From: Desulfoluna butyratoxydans
Lineage (GTDB): Bacteria > Desulfobacterota > Desulfobacteria > Desulfobacterales > Desulfolunaceae
Direction of reading: 5' to 3'
Assembly (NCBI RefSeq): GCF_900699765.1
Contig: NZ_CAADHO010000004.1
Location: 310,001 to 374,000 of the forward strand
Length of the DNA: 64,000 bases
The notes under the pieces were generated by a model. That model worked only from the letters and a program-made list of their open reading frames with translations, ran no database searches and was not told where the DNA came from. A program made the position numbers and the translations under genes. How positions within the stretch are numbered: the stretch's first letter is position 1; each line of letters starts with the position of its first letter. This document shows, piece after piece, positions 9,917 through 16,696 of the stretch.

Positions 9917-10749
9917 TGCTGGACTTTTCATCCGTGGATCGGCTCATCGCCGATCTGGAAACGTGCCTCGACACCACACGGGAGGTCTCTCCCACCGAAG
10001 AGCTCCTGGTGGGGGTGGACTTGGGTACCGCCTTCATCGTGCTGGTCGTCATGAACAGCAAGAGGGAGCCGGTGGCCTGTGCCATGGAGTTTGCCCAGGT
10101 CATCAAAGACGGCCTGGTGGTGGACTACATGGGCGCCATGACCGTGGTCAGGCGTCTCAAGGCCCAGCTTGAGGAACGCCTCGGACGGGAACTGGAGAAG
10201 GCGGCCATTGCCGTGCCTCCCGGGACCGGCGAGTCGGACTGCAAGACCCACGGCTATGTGGTGGAAGGCGCGGGGATGGAAGTGACCAACCTGCTGGACG
10301 AGCCCACGGCGGCCAACGCCGTGTTGGGGGTTGAAGACGGTGTCATCGTGGACATTGGCGGCGGCACCACCGGCCTCTCCATCCTGGAGAAGGGCAAGGT
10401 GGTCTACGTGGCCGACGAAGCCACGGGCGGAACCCATCTCTCCCTGGTCCTCTCCGGCGCTTACAAGGTGAGCTTCGAAGAGGCCGAGGAGATCAAACGG
10501 GACTACGGGCGGCACAAGGAGATCTTTGCTGCGGTCCGTCCCGTGATCCAGAAGATGGCCACCATCGTGAAAGGGCACATCGAGGGGCGGAACATAAAAT
10601 CCGTTTACCTTGTGGGCGGCACCTGCTGCCTTACGGACATGGAGACCGTGTTTGAAAAAGAGCTTGGGATCCCTGTGTACAAACCTGCCAACCCCTTTCT
10701 CGTGACCCCCATGGGCATTGCCCTGAGCTCGGTACCACAGGGCGAATAG
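9916..10749 (+). CDS. eutJ: EutJ, Hsp70/actin-fold microcompartment protein
   Basis: 277 residues with the ASKHA ATPase signatures: phosphate-1 VGVDLGTAFIVLVV, DEPTAANAV, and phosphate-2 IVDIGGGTTGLS, followed by an adenosine-type motif VYLVGGTCC. EutJ homologues are conserved in ethanolamine and glycyl-radical microcompartment operons and are thought to be chaperone or reactivase-like; the exact role is unproven. It overlaps the pduL stop by one base and is followed ten bases later by a small microcompartment-associated gene. Confidence 0.92.
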   Translation: MLDFSSVDRLIADLETCLDTTREVSPTEELLVGVDLGTAFIVLVVMNSKREPVACAMEFAQVIKDGLVVDYMGAMTVVRRLKAQLEERLGRELEKAAIAVPPGTGESDCKTHGYVVEGAGMEVTNLLDEPTAANAVLGVEDGVIVDIGGGTTGLSILEKGKVVYVADEATGGTHLSLVLSGAYKVSFEEAEEIKRDYGRHKEIFAAVRPVIQKMATIVKGHIEGRNIKSVYLVGGTCCLTDMETVFEKELGIPVYKPANPFLVTPMGIALSSVPQGE

Positions 10750-10759
10750 GAGAGACACC

Positions 10760-11350
10760 ATGGATGTGGAAGCACTGGTAAAAGCCATCGCCGCCGAGGT
10801 CCTCAAGCAGATCGACGGCCGTGACGAGGCACCCAGGGTTCTCATCATCGGGGAGAAGACCTGTCCCAAGTGCCAGGCCGCTGAAAAGCAGCTGGGTGAC
10901 GGGCACGCCTTTCTCTACCCGGATGAAGACCCGGGCCCCAAGGAGAGCCTGCGGCGTATCGTGCCGTATCTTTCCATCCGCCACATGGCGGACATGGCCG
11001 CGGGCAAGGCCGAGGGACCCCTGATGGAAAAGGTCCTCACCGCTCTTCTGGCCGGTCACCCGGTGGAGGTGATGGAGTTTGAATACAAGCGGTATGCCGA
11101 TACCGCCCCCGAAGGCCTCATGCGGCTTTTCGAGGGACAGGAGGCGGCACTGGCCTCCTTCGGCCTGTCCGCCATGGATATGACGAAACGCGACACCGTC
11201 CGGATCAGGAAACCCCTGGTGACCGAATCGGACGTGGCAGAGGCTGGCCGCAGGGGTGCAACGGAGCTTTGGCTTCCCGCAGACGCCCAGGTCACCCCCC
11301 TTGCCGTGGAGAGCGCCAAGGAACTCGGCATCACCCTTACCCGGGGATAA
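10760..11350 (+). CDS. Microcompartment-associated protein of unknown function
   Basis: 196 residues, good ribosome site (AGGAGAGACACC). The first 18 residues (MDVEALVKAIAAEVLKQI) are a clear amphipathic, cargo-type helix. A CxxC pair (Cys35-Pro-Lys-Cys38) follows the strand VLIIGEK, which would suit a thioredoxin-like or metal site. The C-terminal third (ESDVAEAGRRGATELWLPAD) resembles the tail of a small 'ethanolamine utilization' protein family (TIGR02536-like) found between shell and pduL genes elsewhere. I do not recognise a catalytic activity. The position between eutJ and the vertex gene marks it as a luminal or shell-assembly component. Confidence 0.75.
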   Translation: MDVEALVKAIAAEVLKQIDGRDEAPRVLIIGEKTCPKCQAAEKQLGDGHAFLYPDEDPGPKESLRRIVPYLSIRHMADMAAGKAEGPLMEKVLTALLAGHPVEVMEFEYKRYADTAPEGLMRLFEGQEAALASFGLSAMDMTKRDTVRIRKPLVTESDVAEAGRRGATELWLPADAQVTPLAVESAKELGITLTRG

Positions 11351-11404
11351 CAACCAACGGGCCATGGCCACTGGGCCGGACCCAACCTTTACGAGGCGAC
11401 CAGG

Positions 11405-11680
11405 ATGATCGTTGGAAAAGTGATCGGCAATGTGTGGGCCACACGAAAAGAAGACGGCTTAAGCGGCATGAAACTCATGGTGGTCAGGCGCCTGGACGCC
11501 TGCACCAACGAAGAGCTCGACTCCCTGGTGGCCGTTGACTTCATCGGCGCGGGCATCGGAGACCGGGTCCTCGTGACCACCGGCAGCTCCGCCCGTAACG
11601 CAGGCTCCATTTCTGATGCGCCCGTGGATGCCACCATCGTCGGCATCATCGACGAGGTCGAGGTTCAGGAGGGGATGTAA
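11405..11680 (+). CDS. eutN: BMC-P pentameric vertex protein (EutN/CcmL)
   Basis: 91 residues beginning MIVGKVIGNVWATRKEDGL, with the family's GAGIGDRVLVTTGSSAR and a terminal VDATIVGIIDEVEV strand. BMC-P pentamers cap the vertices of the icosahedral shell. It is the only vertex protein in the window, so both the choline and ethanolamine pathways would have to use it. It is 5 bases upstream of a BMC-T gene. Confidence 0.95.
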   Translation: MIVGKVIGNVWATRKEDGLSGMKLMVVRRLDACTNEELDSLVAVDFIGAGIGDRVLVTTGSSARNAGSISDAPVDATIVGIIDEVEVQEGM

Positions 11681-11685
11681 GGACC

Positions 11686-12231
11686 ATGGATTCCCTGGGC
11701 ATCATAGAGAGCCGAAGCATCGCCGCCGGTGCGGTCCTTGCCGATATCATGGTCAAGGCCGCGGAGGTGACCCTCCTCAAGGCGGGCACCATCTGCTCCG
11801 GCCGCTACATGATCCATGTGGGCGGAGACCGGGCGGCAGTGGCCGCCTCGGTGACGGCCGCCGAAGCCGCTGGCTATGCCCTGGCCGGAAGCTACACCAT
11901 CGGGGGCGTTTCGCCCCAGGTGCTCCAGGCCCTCAAAAGGGGCCTGGCCGTGCAGGGACAGGGTGCCATCGGCGTGGTGGAATGCCGCACCGCTTCATCG
12001 GGCATCGCCGCAGCCGATGAGGCCGTAAAGCGATCTGCCGTGGAGCTGGCCCGCATCGTCACCGGGCAGGGCATCAACGGGAAGTCCTACTTTGTCCTGA
12101 CGGGCGATGTGGCGTCGGTCCGGGAAGCCGTGGACGCGGCGCGGGAGTCCCTGGGCAAGGCCCTTGTGGAGACGGTGGTGATTCCGTCCCCCGACACCTC
12201 GGTGGTCAACGCCCTGGTGAAGCGCCCGTAA
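11686..12231 (+). CDS. BMC-T tandem-domain shell protein, PduT-like
   Basis: 181 residues with two fused BMC domains (LGIIESRSIAAGAVLAD and IGVVECRTASSGIAAAD), giving a trimeric pseudohexamer. The first pore loop contains a Cys (KAGTICSGRY) at the place where PduT carries the Cys that binds a [4Fe-4S] cluster in the trimer pore, so electron transfer through the shell is plausible. It follows eutN after 5 bases and closes this cistron block; a 241-base leader comes next. Confidence 0.9.
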   Translation: MDSLGIIESRSIAAGAVLADIMVKAAEVTLLKAGTICSGRYMIHVGGDRAAVAASVTAAEAAGYALAGSYTIGGVSPQVLQALKRGLAVQGQGAIGVVECRTASSGIAAADEAVKRSAVELARIVTGQGINGKSYFVLTGDVASVREAVDAARESLGKALVETVVIPSPDTSVVNALVKRP

Positions 12232-12472
12232 CGGGCCAATCGTTTGATTTTTTAAAACCATGTAACCATCGCTCGGGGCGCGCTTGAAGCCCTCGGGCGG
12301 TACCAAGTGATCAACTTGAAACCACCGTCGCTGCTCTTTTGATTTCCGGTACGGCATCACAGGCAACGCTCAGCCAACGGCGGTATGTTGCAAGCGGATC
12401 TATATAATAAGGTAGAACGCAACATTTTTTAAAAGCAGGATACCTACTTTTTTAAAAAAGGAGATACGCACA
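12232..12472 (+). promoter_or_regulatory. Leader of the second shell gene, possible internal promoter/regulatory RNA
   Basis: This 241-base gap is the longest inside the cut operon. It contains a small stem CAAGT-GATCA-ACTTG (12305-12319), a TATAAT-like hexamer at 12403-12408 without a convincing -35 box, and a perfect 14-bp palindrome CTTTTTTAAAAAAG (12447-12460) whose right arm runs into the ribosome site AAAGGAG of the shell gene. A T6A4 tract occurs twice (near 12244 and 12424). It may be a separate promoter, an antiterminator target of the ANTAR regulator, or a translation enhancer; none is proven. Confidence 0.4.
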
Positions 12473-12751
12473 ATGAAAGCATTGGGAATGGTAGAAACCA
12501 AAGGTCTTGTGGGCGCCATCGAAGCAGCGGACGCCATGGTTAAAGCAGCCAACGTAGAGCTGGTAGGTCGTGAGCAGGTTGGTTCCGGTCTTGTCACCGC
12601 CCTGGTACGCGGAGACGTAGGCGCCGTCAAGGCAGCCACCGACGCCGGTGCAGCCGCCGCCGACCGTGTGGGCGAGCTCGTGAGTGTTCACGTGATTCCC
12701 CGTCCCCACTCAGAGGTGGAGCTCATCCTCCCCAAGAAGCAGGAAGCATAA
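12473..12751 (+). CDS. BMC-H hexameric shell protein (EutM/PduA/CmcA type)
   Basis: 92 residues, a single BMC domain ([19 protein letters not shown] ... [16 protein letters not shown]). It is very similar to the protein at 8193, with pore loop REQVGSG. A very strong ribosome site (AAAAAAGGAGATACGCACA) and its own leader suggest high expression, as expected for the bulk facet protein. A large hairpin lies just downstream. Confidence 0.95.
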   Translation: MKALGMVETKGLVGAIEAADAMVKAANVELVGREQVGSGLVTALVRGDVGAVKAATDAGAAAADRVGELVSVHVIPRPHSEVELILPKKQEA

Positions 12752-12762
12752 ATCGCCCGTGA

Positions 12763-12793
12763 CCGGCGGTGTGGGGAACTCCCATGCCGCCGG
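12763..12793 (+). terminator. Hairpin downstream of shell gene
   Basis: CCGGCGG-T-GTGGG, loop GAACT, CCCAT-G-CCGCCGG makes a 13-bp stem with G-U pairs, twelve bases after the BMC-H stop codon. No T-tract follows. It may give partial termination or protect the 3' end of a processed shell mRNA. Confidence 0.5.
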
Positions 12794-12927
12794 CCGCAGG
12801 GTCCCGATTCGTGGCTTTTCGTTCCACAAGGGGCGCGTGCGCCTTTGATGGGACGACGAACCAGGCACCGGGACACCCACGACCTGAGTTATCCTATACA
12901 CCACACCGAAGAAAAAGGAGTCCGAGC

Positions 12928-13380
12928 ATGGATATCAATGAAAAAGTCCTTGAAGAGCTGATCCGAAAAGTGGTCACCGAGCAGATGGGTGGCGCCAAGG
13001 CACCGGCCTTTCAAAAAGTCGTGGACAAAGAAAGCGGTGTGCTCTGCGTGAAGACCGAAACCGTCAAGCCCGAGCCCTTTGACACGGGCAAGGCCGGAGA
13101 CAAAGTCTTTCTCACCGACATCGTGACCCTGGATGAGAGCCCCCGCCTCGGCTGCGGCATCATGGAGATGGAGGCCACCTCCTTTGACTGGACCCTCAAG
13201 TACGATGAGGTGGACTACATCATCGACGGCACCCTGGAGATCGTCATCGACGGCCGCAAGGTAGTGGGCAACAAAGGGGACATCATTTTCATCCCCAAAA
13301 ACACCTCCATCGCCTTCAGCGTTCCCGAGTCCGCACGCTTCATGTACGTTACCTATCCCGCCGACTGGGAATCGCAGTAA
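12928..13380 (+). CDS. Short EutQ-like cupin with encapsulation helix
   Basis: 150 residues. The ATG at 12928 is chosen (AAAAAGGAGTCCGAGC upstream); the same frame is open further up but that part looks non-coding. Residues 1-20 (MDINEKVLEELIRKVVTEQM) are an amphipathic cargo helix. The rest is the EutQ cupin: FDWTLKYDEVDYIIDGTLEI, GDIIFIPKNTSIAF and a final YVTYPADW. It corresponds almost exactly to the last 150 residues of the EutQ at 50211 and lacks that protein's N-terminal module. It is 16 bases upstream of the alcohol dehydrogenase gene. Confidence 0.85.
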   Translation: MDINEKVLEELIRKVVTEQMGGAKAPAFQKVVDKESGVLCVKTETVKPEPFDTGKAGDKVFLTDIVTLDESPRLGCGIMEMEATSFDWTLKYDEVDYIIDGTLEIVIDGRKVVGNKGDIIFIPKNTSIAFSVPESARFMYVTYPADWESQ

Positions 13381-13395
13381 CCGGAGGACGCAGCA

Positions 13396-14505
13396 TTGAC
13401 ACAATTTAACGGACGCACCCAGATCTGCTACGGCGAAAACGCCATCAACACCCTGGAAAAGCTCAAGGGCAAACATGCCTTTATCGTCACCGACGCCTTC
13501 ATGGTGAAGATCGGCTTTGCCGACCGCATCATCAGCGGGCTGGAGCGCGCCAACATCACCAGCAGCGTGTACGACAAGGTGGAGCCCGATCCCTCCCTGG
13601 AGACCGTGCGGGAGGGCACGGTGAAGCTGCTTGCCGACGGTGCGGACATGATCATCGCCCTGGGGGGCGGTTCCTCCATCGACGCGGCCAAGGCCATCAT
13701 GTACTTCGCCCACAAGGCGGACCCGGCCAAGGGCAAGCCCCAGCTGGTGGTGATCCCCACCACCAGCGGCACCGGCTCCGAGGTGACGGCGGTCACCGTG
13801 GTCACCGACACCGAGCAGCAGATGAAGATCCCTTTGATCGACCCCCTGCTGGTCCCGGACATGGCCGTACTGGACGCCCGGTTTACCCGGTCCGTGCCCC
13901 CGTCGGTGACGGCCACCACGGGCATGGATGTTCTGACCCACGCCCTGGAGGCCTTTGTCTCCACCCCGGCCAACGCCTTCACCGACCTGTACGCGGTGCA
14001 CGCCATCAAGTACGTGTTCCGTTACCTGCTGCGCTGCTACCGCAACGGCGACGACATGGAAGCACGCCAGAACATGCTCCTTGCCTCGTGCATGGCAGGC
14101 ATGGCCTTCAACAACAGTGGCCTGGGCGTGGCCCACAGCATCGCCCATACCCTGGGGGGCCTGTTCCACATCCCCCACGGCAAGGCCAACGCCGTGCTGC
14201 TTCCTTACGTCATCCGCTTCAACAGCTTTGACGTCCGGGACCGCTACCGCACCATCGCCAAGAAGCTCGAACTCCCCTGCGAGACCGTGGAGCAGGGCAA
14301 CGAGAGCCTCATTGAGGCGGTGCGCTGGCTCAACAGCCAGATGGGGATTCCCAACCGCATCCGGGATTTGGACATCGACGAAAACGAGTTCGAGACATCC
14401 CTTGAGACCATGGCCCGCCATGCCATGGAGGATGCCTGCACCTCCACCAACCCGAGGCGCCCCTCTTTGAGGGATCTCCGGCAGTTGCTGCGCAAAGCGT
14501 ACTAA
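13396..14505 (+). CDS. Iron-containing alcohol dehydrogenase (EutG/CutO type)
   Basis: 369 residues starting at TTG 13396, eight bases after GGAGG. It is a group III Fe-ADH: NAD-binding GGGSSIDAAKA, PTTSGTGSEVT, and metal ligands in GMDVLTHALEAF and GVAHSIAHTLGGLFHIPHG. In the compartment it would reduce acetaldehyde to ethanol and regenerate NAD+ for the acylating dehydrogenase. It is the only alcohol dehydrogenase in the window, so it probably serves both choline and ethanolamine breakdown. Confidence 0.94.
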   Translation: MTQFNGRTQICYGENAINTLEKLKGKHAFIVTDAFMVKIGFADRIISGLERANITSSVYDKVEPDPSLETVREGTVKLLADGADMIIALGGGSSIDAAKAIMYFAHKADPAKGKPQLVVIPTTSGTGSEVTAVTVVTDTEQQMKIPLIDPLLVPDMAVLDARFTRSVPPSVTATTGMDVLTHALEAFVSTPANAFTDLYAVHAIKYVFRYLLRCYRNGDDMEARQNMLLASCMAGMAFNNSGLGVAHSIAHTLGGLFHIPHGKANAVLLPYVIRFNSFDVRDRYRTIAKKLELPCETVEQGNESLIEAVRWLNSQMGIPNRIRDLDIDENEFETSLETMARHAMEDACTSTNPRRPSLRDLRQLLRKAY

Positions 14506-14513
14506 AAAAACAC

Positions 14514-14537
14514 GCCTCCGGCAGGGCCGCCGGAGGC
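14514..14537 (+). terminator. Hairpin after alcohol dehydrogenase gene
   Basis: A perfect 9-bp stem (GCCTCCGGC / GCCGGAGGC) with a 6-base loop AGGGCC, beginning nine bases after the stop codon. The A-tract is on the 5' side, so on this strand it is not a canonical terminator. Its right arm holds the GGAGG nearest to the next gene, so it could also mask a ribosome site. Confidence 0.45.
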
Positions 14538-14560
14538 ACCAGTGTACAATGGAATGTCAT

Positions 14561-15892
14561 ATGAGAGAGCAGATTGTAGAGAAGGTAAAGAACGCCGGCG
14601 TGGTAGGCGCCGGTGGCGCCGGGTTCCCGACGCATGTGAAGATCAACGCCACGGTGGACACGGTCCTTGTGAACGGTGCCTCCTGCGAGCCCCTTCTGAT
14701 GAGCGACCCCTACATCATGGAGCATGAGCTCGACATCATGATCGAGGGATTGAACGCGGTGCTGGACGCCACAGGCGCCTCCCGCGGTGTCATCTGCATC
14801 AAGGGCAAGCACGCCAAGGCCCTCCAGACCATCAAGGACGCTGTGGCCAAGGACACCACCGGACGTCTGGAAGCCTTTGAACTGAAGGATTTCTACCCGG
14901 CAGGCGACGAGCAGGTCCTGGTCCGTGAGGTCACCGGCCGCACCGTGCCTGAAGCGGGGATTCCCCTGCAGGTGGGCGTGGTGGTGAGCAACACCGAGTC
15001 CCTGTACAACATCGCGGGCGCCATGAAGGATATTCCCCTTACCGAGCGCTACGTCACCGTCACCGGTGAGGTGGGCCGGGACATGGTGGTGAAGGTGCCC
15101 GTGGGCACCATTGTCTCCGACCTCCTGGCGTTTGCGGGCGGTTCCAGAATTTCCGATTACCGCGTGGTGGACGGCGGCCCCATGATGGGGCGCGTGCTCC
15201 CTGATACCGATCAGCCCGTGACCAAGACCACCAGCGGTCTTATTGTCCTTGACCCCGAGCACAACGTGGTCAAGGGCAAGATCAAGGACCCGGCATCCAT
15301 CAAGCGCATCACCGGGACGATCTGCTGCCAGTGCACCCACTGCACCGACCTTTGTCCCCGGCATCTTCTTGGGCACGCCATCGCACCCCACAAGCTCATG
15401 CGCTCCCTGTCGGCCCTGGTGGCCGATCCCGAGGCCCGAAAGGCAGCCCTTCTCTGCTGCGAATGCGGTGCCTGCGAGAAATTTGCCTGCCCCATGGGTC
15501 TTTCGCCCCGTGAGGTAAACGCCATGATCCGCAAGGAGCTCATGAAAGAGGGGATCCGCTGGAACGGCACCGGCGAAGAGCCGGAAAACCACCCCCTGCG
15601 CGACGTGCGCTACATTCCCACCAAGCGCCTGATGCAGCGCCTGGACGTGCTGAAGTACGACACCCACCCCGGCATGCCCGAAGAGCGTTTCGTCCCTGAG
15701 CGCGTGGCCATTCCCCTTGCCCAGCACATCGGCGCTCCCGCCGCCTGCGTGGTGAAGGAGGGCGATCGCGTTGCCAAGGGCGACCTCATCGGCGAGATTC
15801 CCGAAGGGGCCCTGGGCGCACGTATCCACGCCAGCATCGACGGCGTGGTGACCTCCGTCGAGGGCGGTGTGGTGAGGATTTCCAGAGGGTAG
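14561..15892 (+). CDS. PduS/RnfC-like flavin and Fe-S oxidoreductase
   Basis: 443 residues from ATG 14561 (an ATG at 14549 in frame is possible). The N-terminal glycine-rich GAGGAGFPTHVK and NGASCEPLLMSD are the RnfC-like NADH/FMN domain. Two [4Fe-4S] motifs follow: CCQCTHCTDLCP and CCECGACEKFACP. A C-terminal barrel-sandwich/SLBB-like region ends the protein. PduS reduces cobalamin in propanediol compartments. In glycyl-radical loci the homologue probably passes electrons from NADH, perhaps through the PduT-like pore proteins, or to the activase. It lies just upstream of a PduT-like BMC-T gene. Confidence 0.9.
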   Translation: MREQIVEKVKNAGVVGAGGAGFPTHVKINATVDTVLVNGASCEPLLMSDPYIMEHELDIMIEGLNAVLDATGASRGVICIKGKHAKALQTIKDAVAKDTTGRLEAFELKDFYPAGDEQVLVREVTGRTVPEAGIPLQVGVVVSNTESLYNIAGAMKDIPLTERYVTVTGEVGRDMVVKVPVGTIVSDLLAFAGGSRISDYRVVDGGPMMGRVLPDTDQPVTKTTSGLIVLDPEHNVVKGKIKDPASIKRITGTICCQCTHCTDLCPRHLLGHAIAPHKLMRSLSALVADPEARKAALLCCECGACEKFACPMGLSPREVNAMIRKELMKEGIRWNGTGEEPENHPLRDVRYIPTKRLMQRLDVLKYDTHPGMPEERFVPERVAIPLAQHIGAPAACVVKEGDRVAKGDLIGEIPEGALGARIHASIDGVVTSVEGGVVRISRG

Positions 15893-15986
15893 GGTGCCCT
15901 GTGCGCTCCAGAATAGATATCCGCAGCAAAAAAACGACACGTCACGCCCGAGCGCTCGGCGTCGTGAAGATCAATGAGGTAAATGT

Positions 15987-16538
15987 ATGAATTACAGAAC
16001 AATCGGTGTTGTCGAAATGAACAGCATCGCCCTGGGGATCCAGACCGCAGACGAAATGAGCAAGGCCGCCACCGTGGACCTGGTGATGGCACGCCCCACC
16101 TGCCCCGGACGGTACCTGATCATGGTGGCCGGGGACACCGGCTCCGTCAAGAGCTCCGTCGAAGTCGGCCGTGAGATGGGAGGGGAGCTGGTCATCGACT
16201 GGTTCGTGATTCCCAGCGTTCACCCCATGGTGCTGCCCGCTCTCTCCGGGGCCACCATCGTGCCCCGCATCAACGCCCTGGGGGTCATCGAGACCTACAC
16301 CGTGGCTTCCTGCATTCTGGCCGCCGATGCCGCAGCCAAGTCCGGCCAGGTGGATCTCATCGAGATTCGGTTCGCCGCCGGCCTTGCCGGTAAGTCCTTC
16401 GTCACCATGACCGGTGACGTGGGCTCTGTGAAGGCTTCCGTTGCCGCCGGTATCGAAGGGGTGGGCGAGTCCGGCCCCGTCTACAGCCATGTGGTCATTC
16501 CCTCACCCAGCGATGACCTCAAGGCACAGCTCGTGTAA
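15987..16538 (+). CDS. BMC-T shell protein, PduT-like with pore Cys
   Basis: 183 residues with two BMC domains ([19 protein letters not shown] and [17 protein letters not shown]). The loop [17 protein letters not shown] places a Cys where PduT binds its trimer-pore [4Fe-4S] cluster. The gene follows the PduS-like gene, so the two likely form an electron conduit across the shell. The ribosome site AATGAGGTAAATGT precedes ATG 15987. Confidence 0.92.
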   Translation: MNYRTIGVVEMNSIALGIQTADEMSKAATVDLVMARPTCPGRYLIMVAGDTGSVKSSVEVGREMGGELVIDWFVIPSVHPMVLPALSGATIVPRINALGVIETYTVASCILAADAAAKSGQVDLIEIRFAAGLAGKSFVTMTGDVGSVKASVAAGIEGVGESGPVYSHVVIPSPSDDLKAQLV

Positions 16539-16576
16539 CGCAGCCGACCGGTTTATTTCCTTGGACCGGTTTCCGT

Positions 16577-16654
16577 CATGGGGGAGCCTTGCGGTTCCCC
16601 CATGATCCTGATCCGCGATGGGCGTCTCTTCGCATATCGCGGATCAGGATCATG
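16577..16654 (+). promoter_or_regulatory. Two overlapping hairpins before the second glycyl radical enzyme gene
   Basis: Hairpin 1 pairs CATGGGGGA (16577-16585) with TCCCCCATG (16596-16604); inner CC/GG pairs and a G-U extend it to about 12 bp with a TTGC loop. Hairpin 2 is a perfect 19-bp inverted repeat, 16601-16619 with 16636-16654, and a 16-base loop. The two share CATG at 16601-16604, so they compete at the base. No T-tract follows either. This resembles an attenuation or RNA-processing switch separating the second GRE from the shell operon. Confidence 0.6.
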
Positions 16655-16696
16655 CAGTACGGTATGTACCCCCCCCTATTTACGAGGAAGGTGATA

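Noticed and set aside
12232..12472. ANTAR twin-hairpin antiterminator
   Set aside because: Stems are visible but no pair of hexaloops with A1/G4 could be identified by eye.
12769..12927. N-terminal extension of the short cupin
   Set aside because: The segment contains a large hairpin, has no family similarity, and a strong ribosome site precedes ATG 12928.
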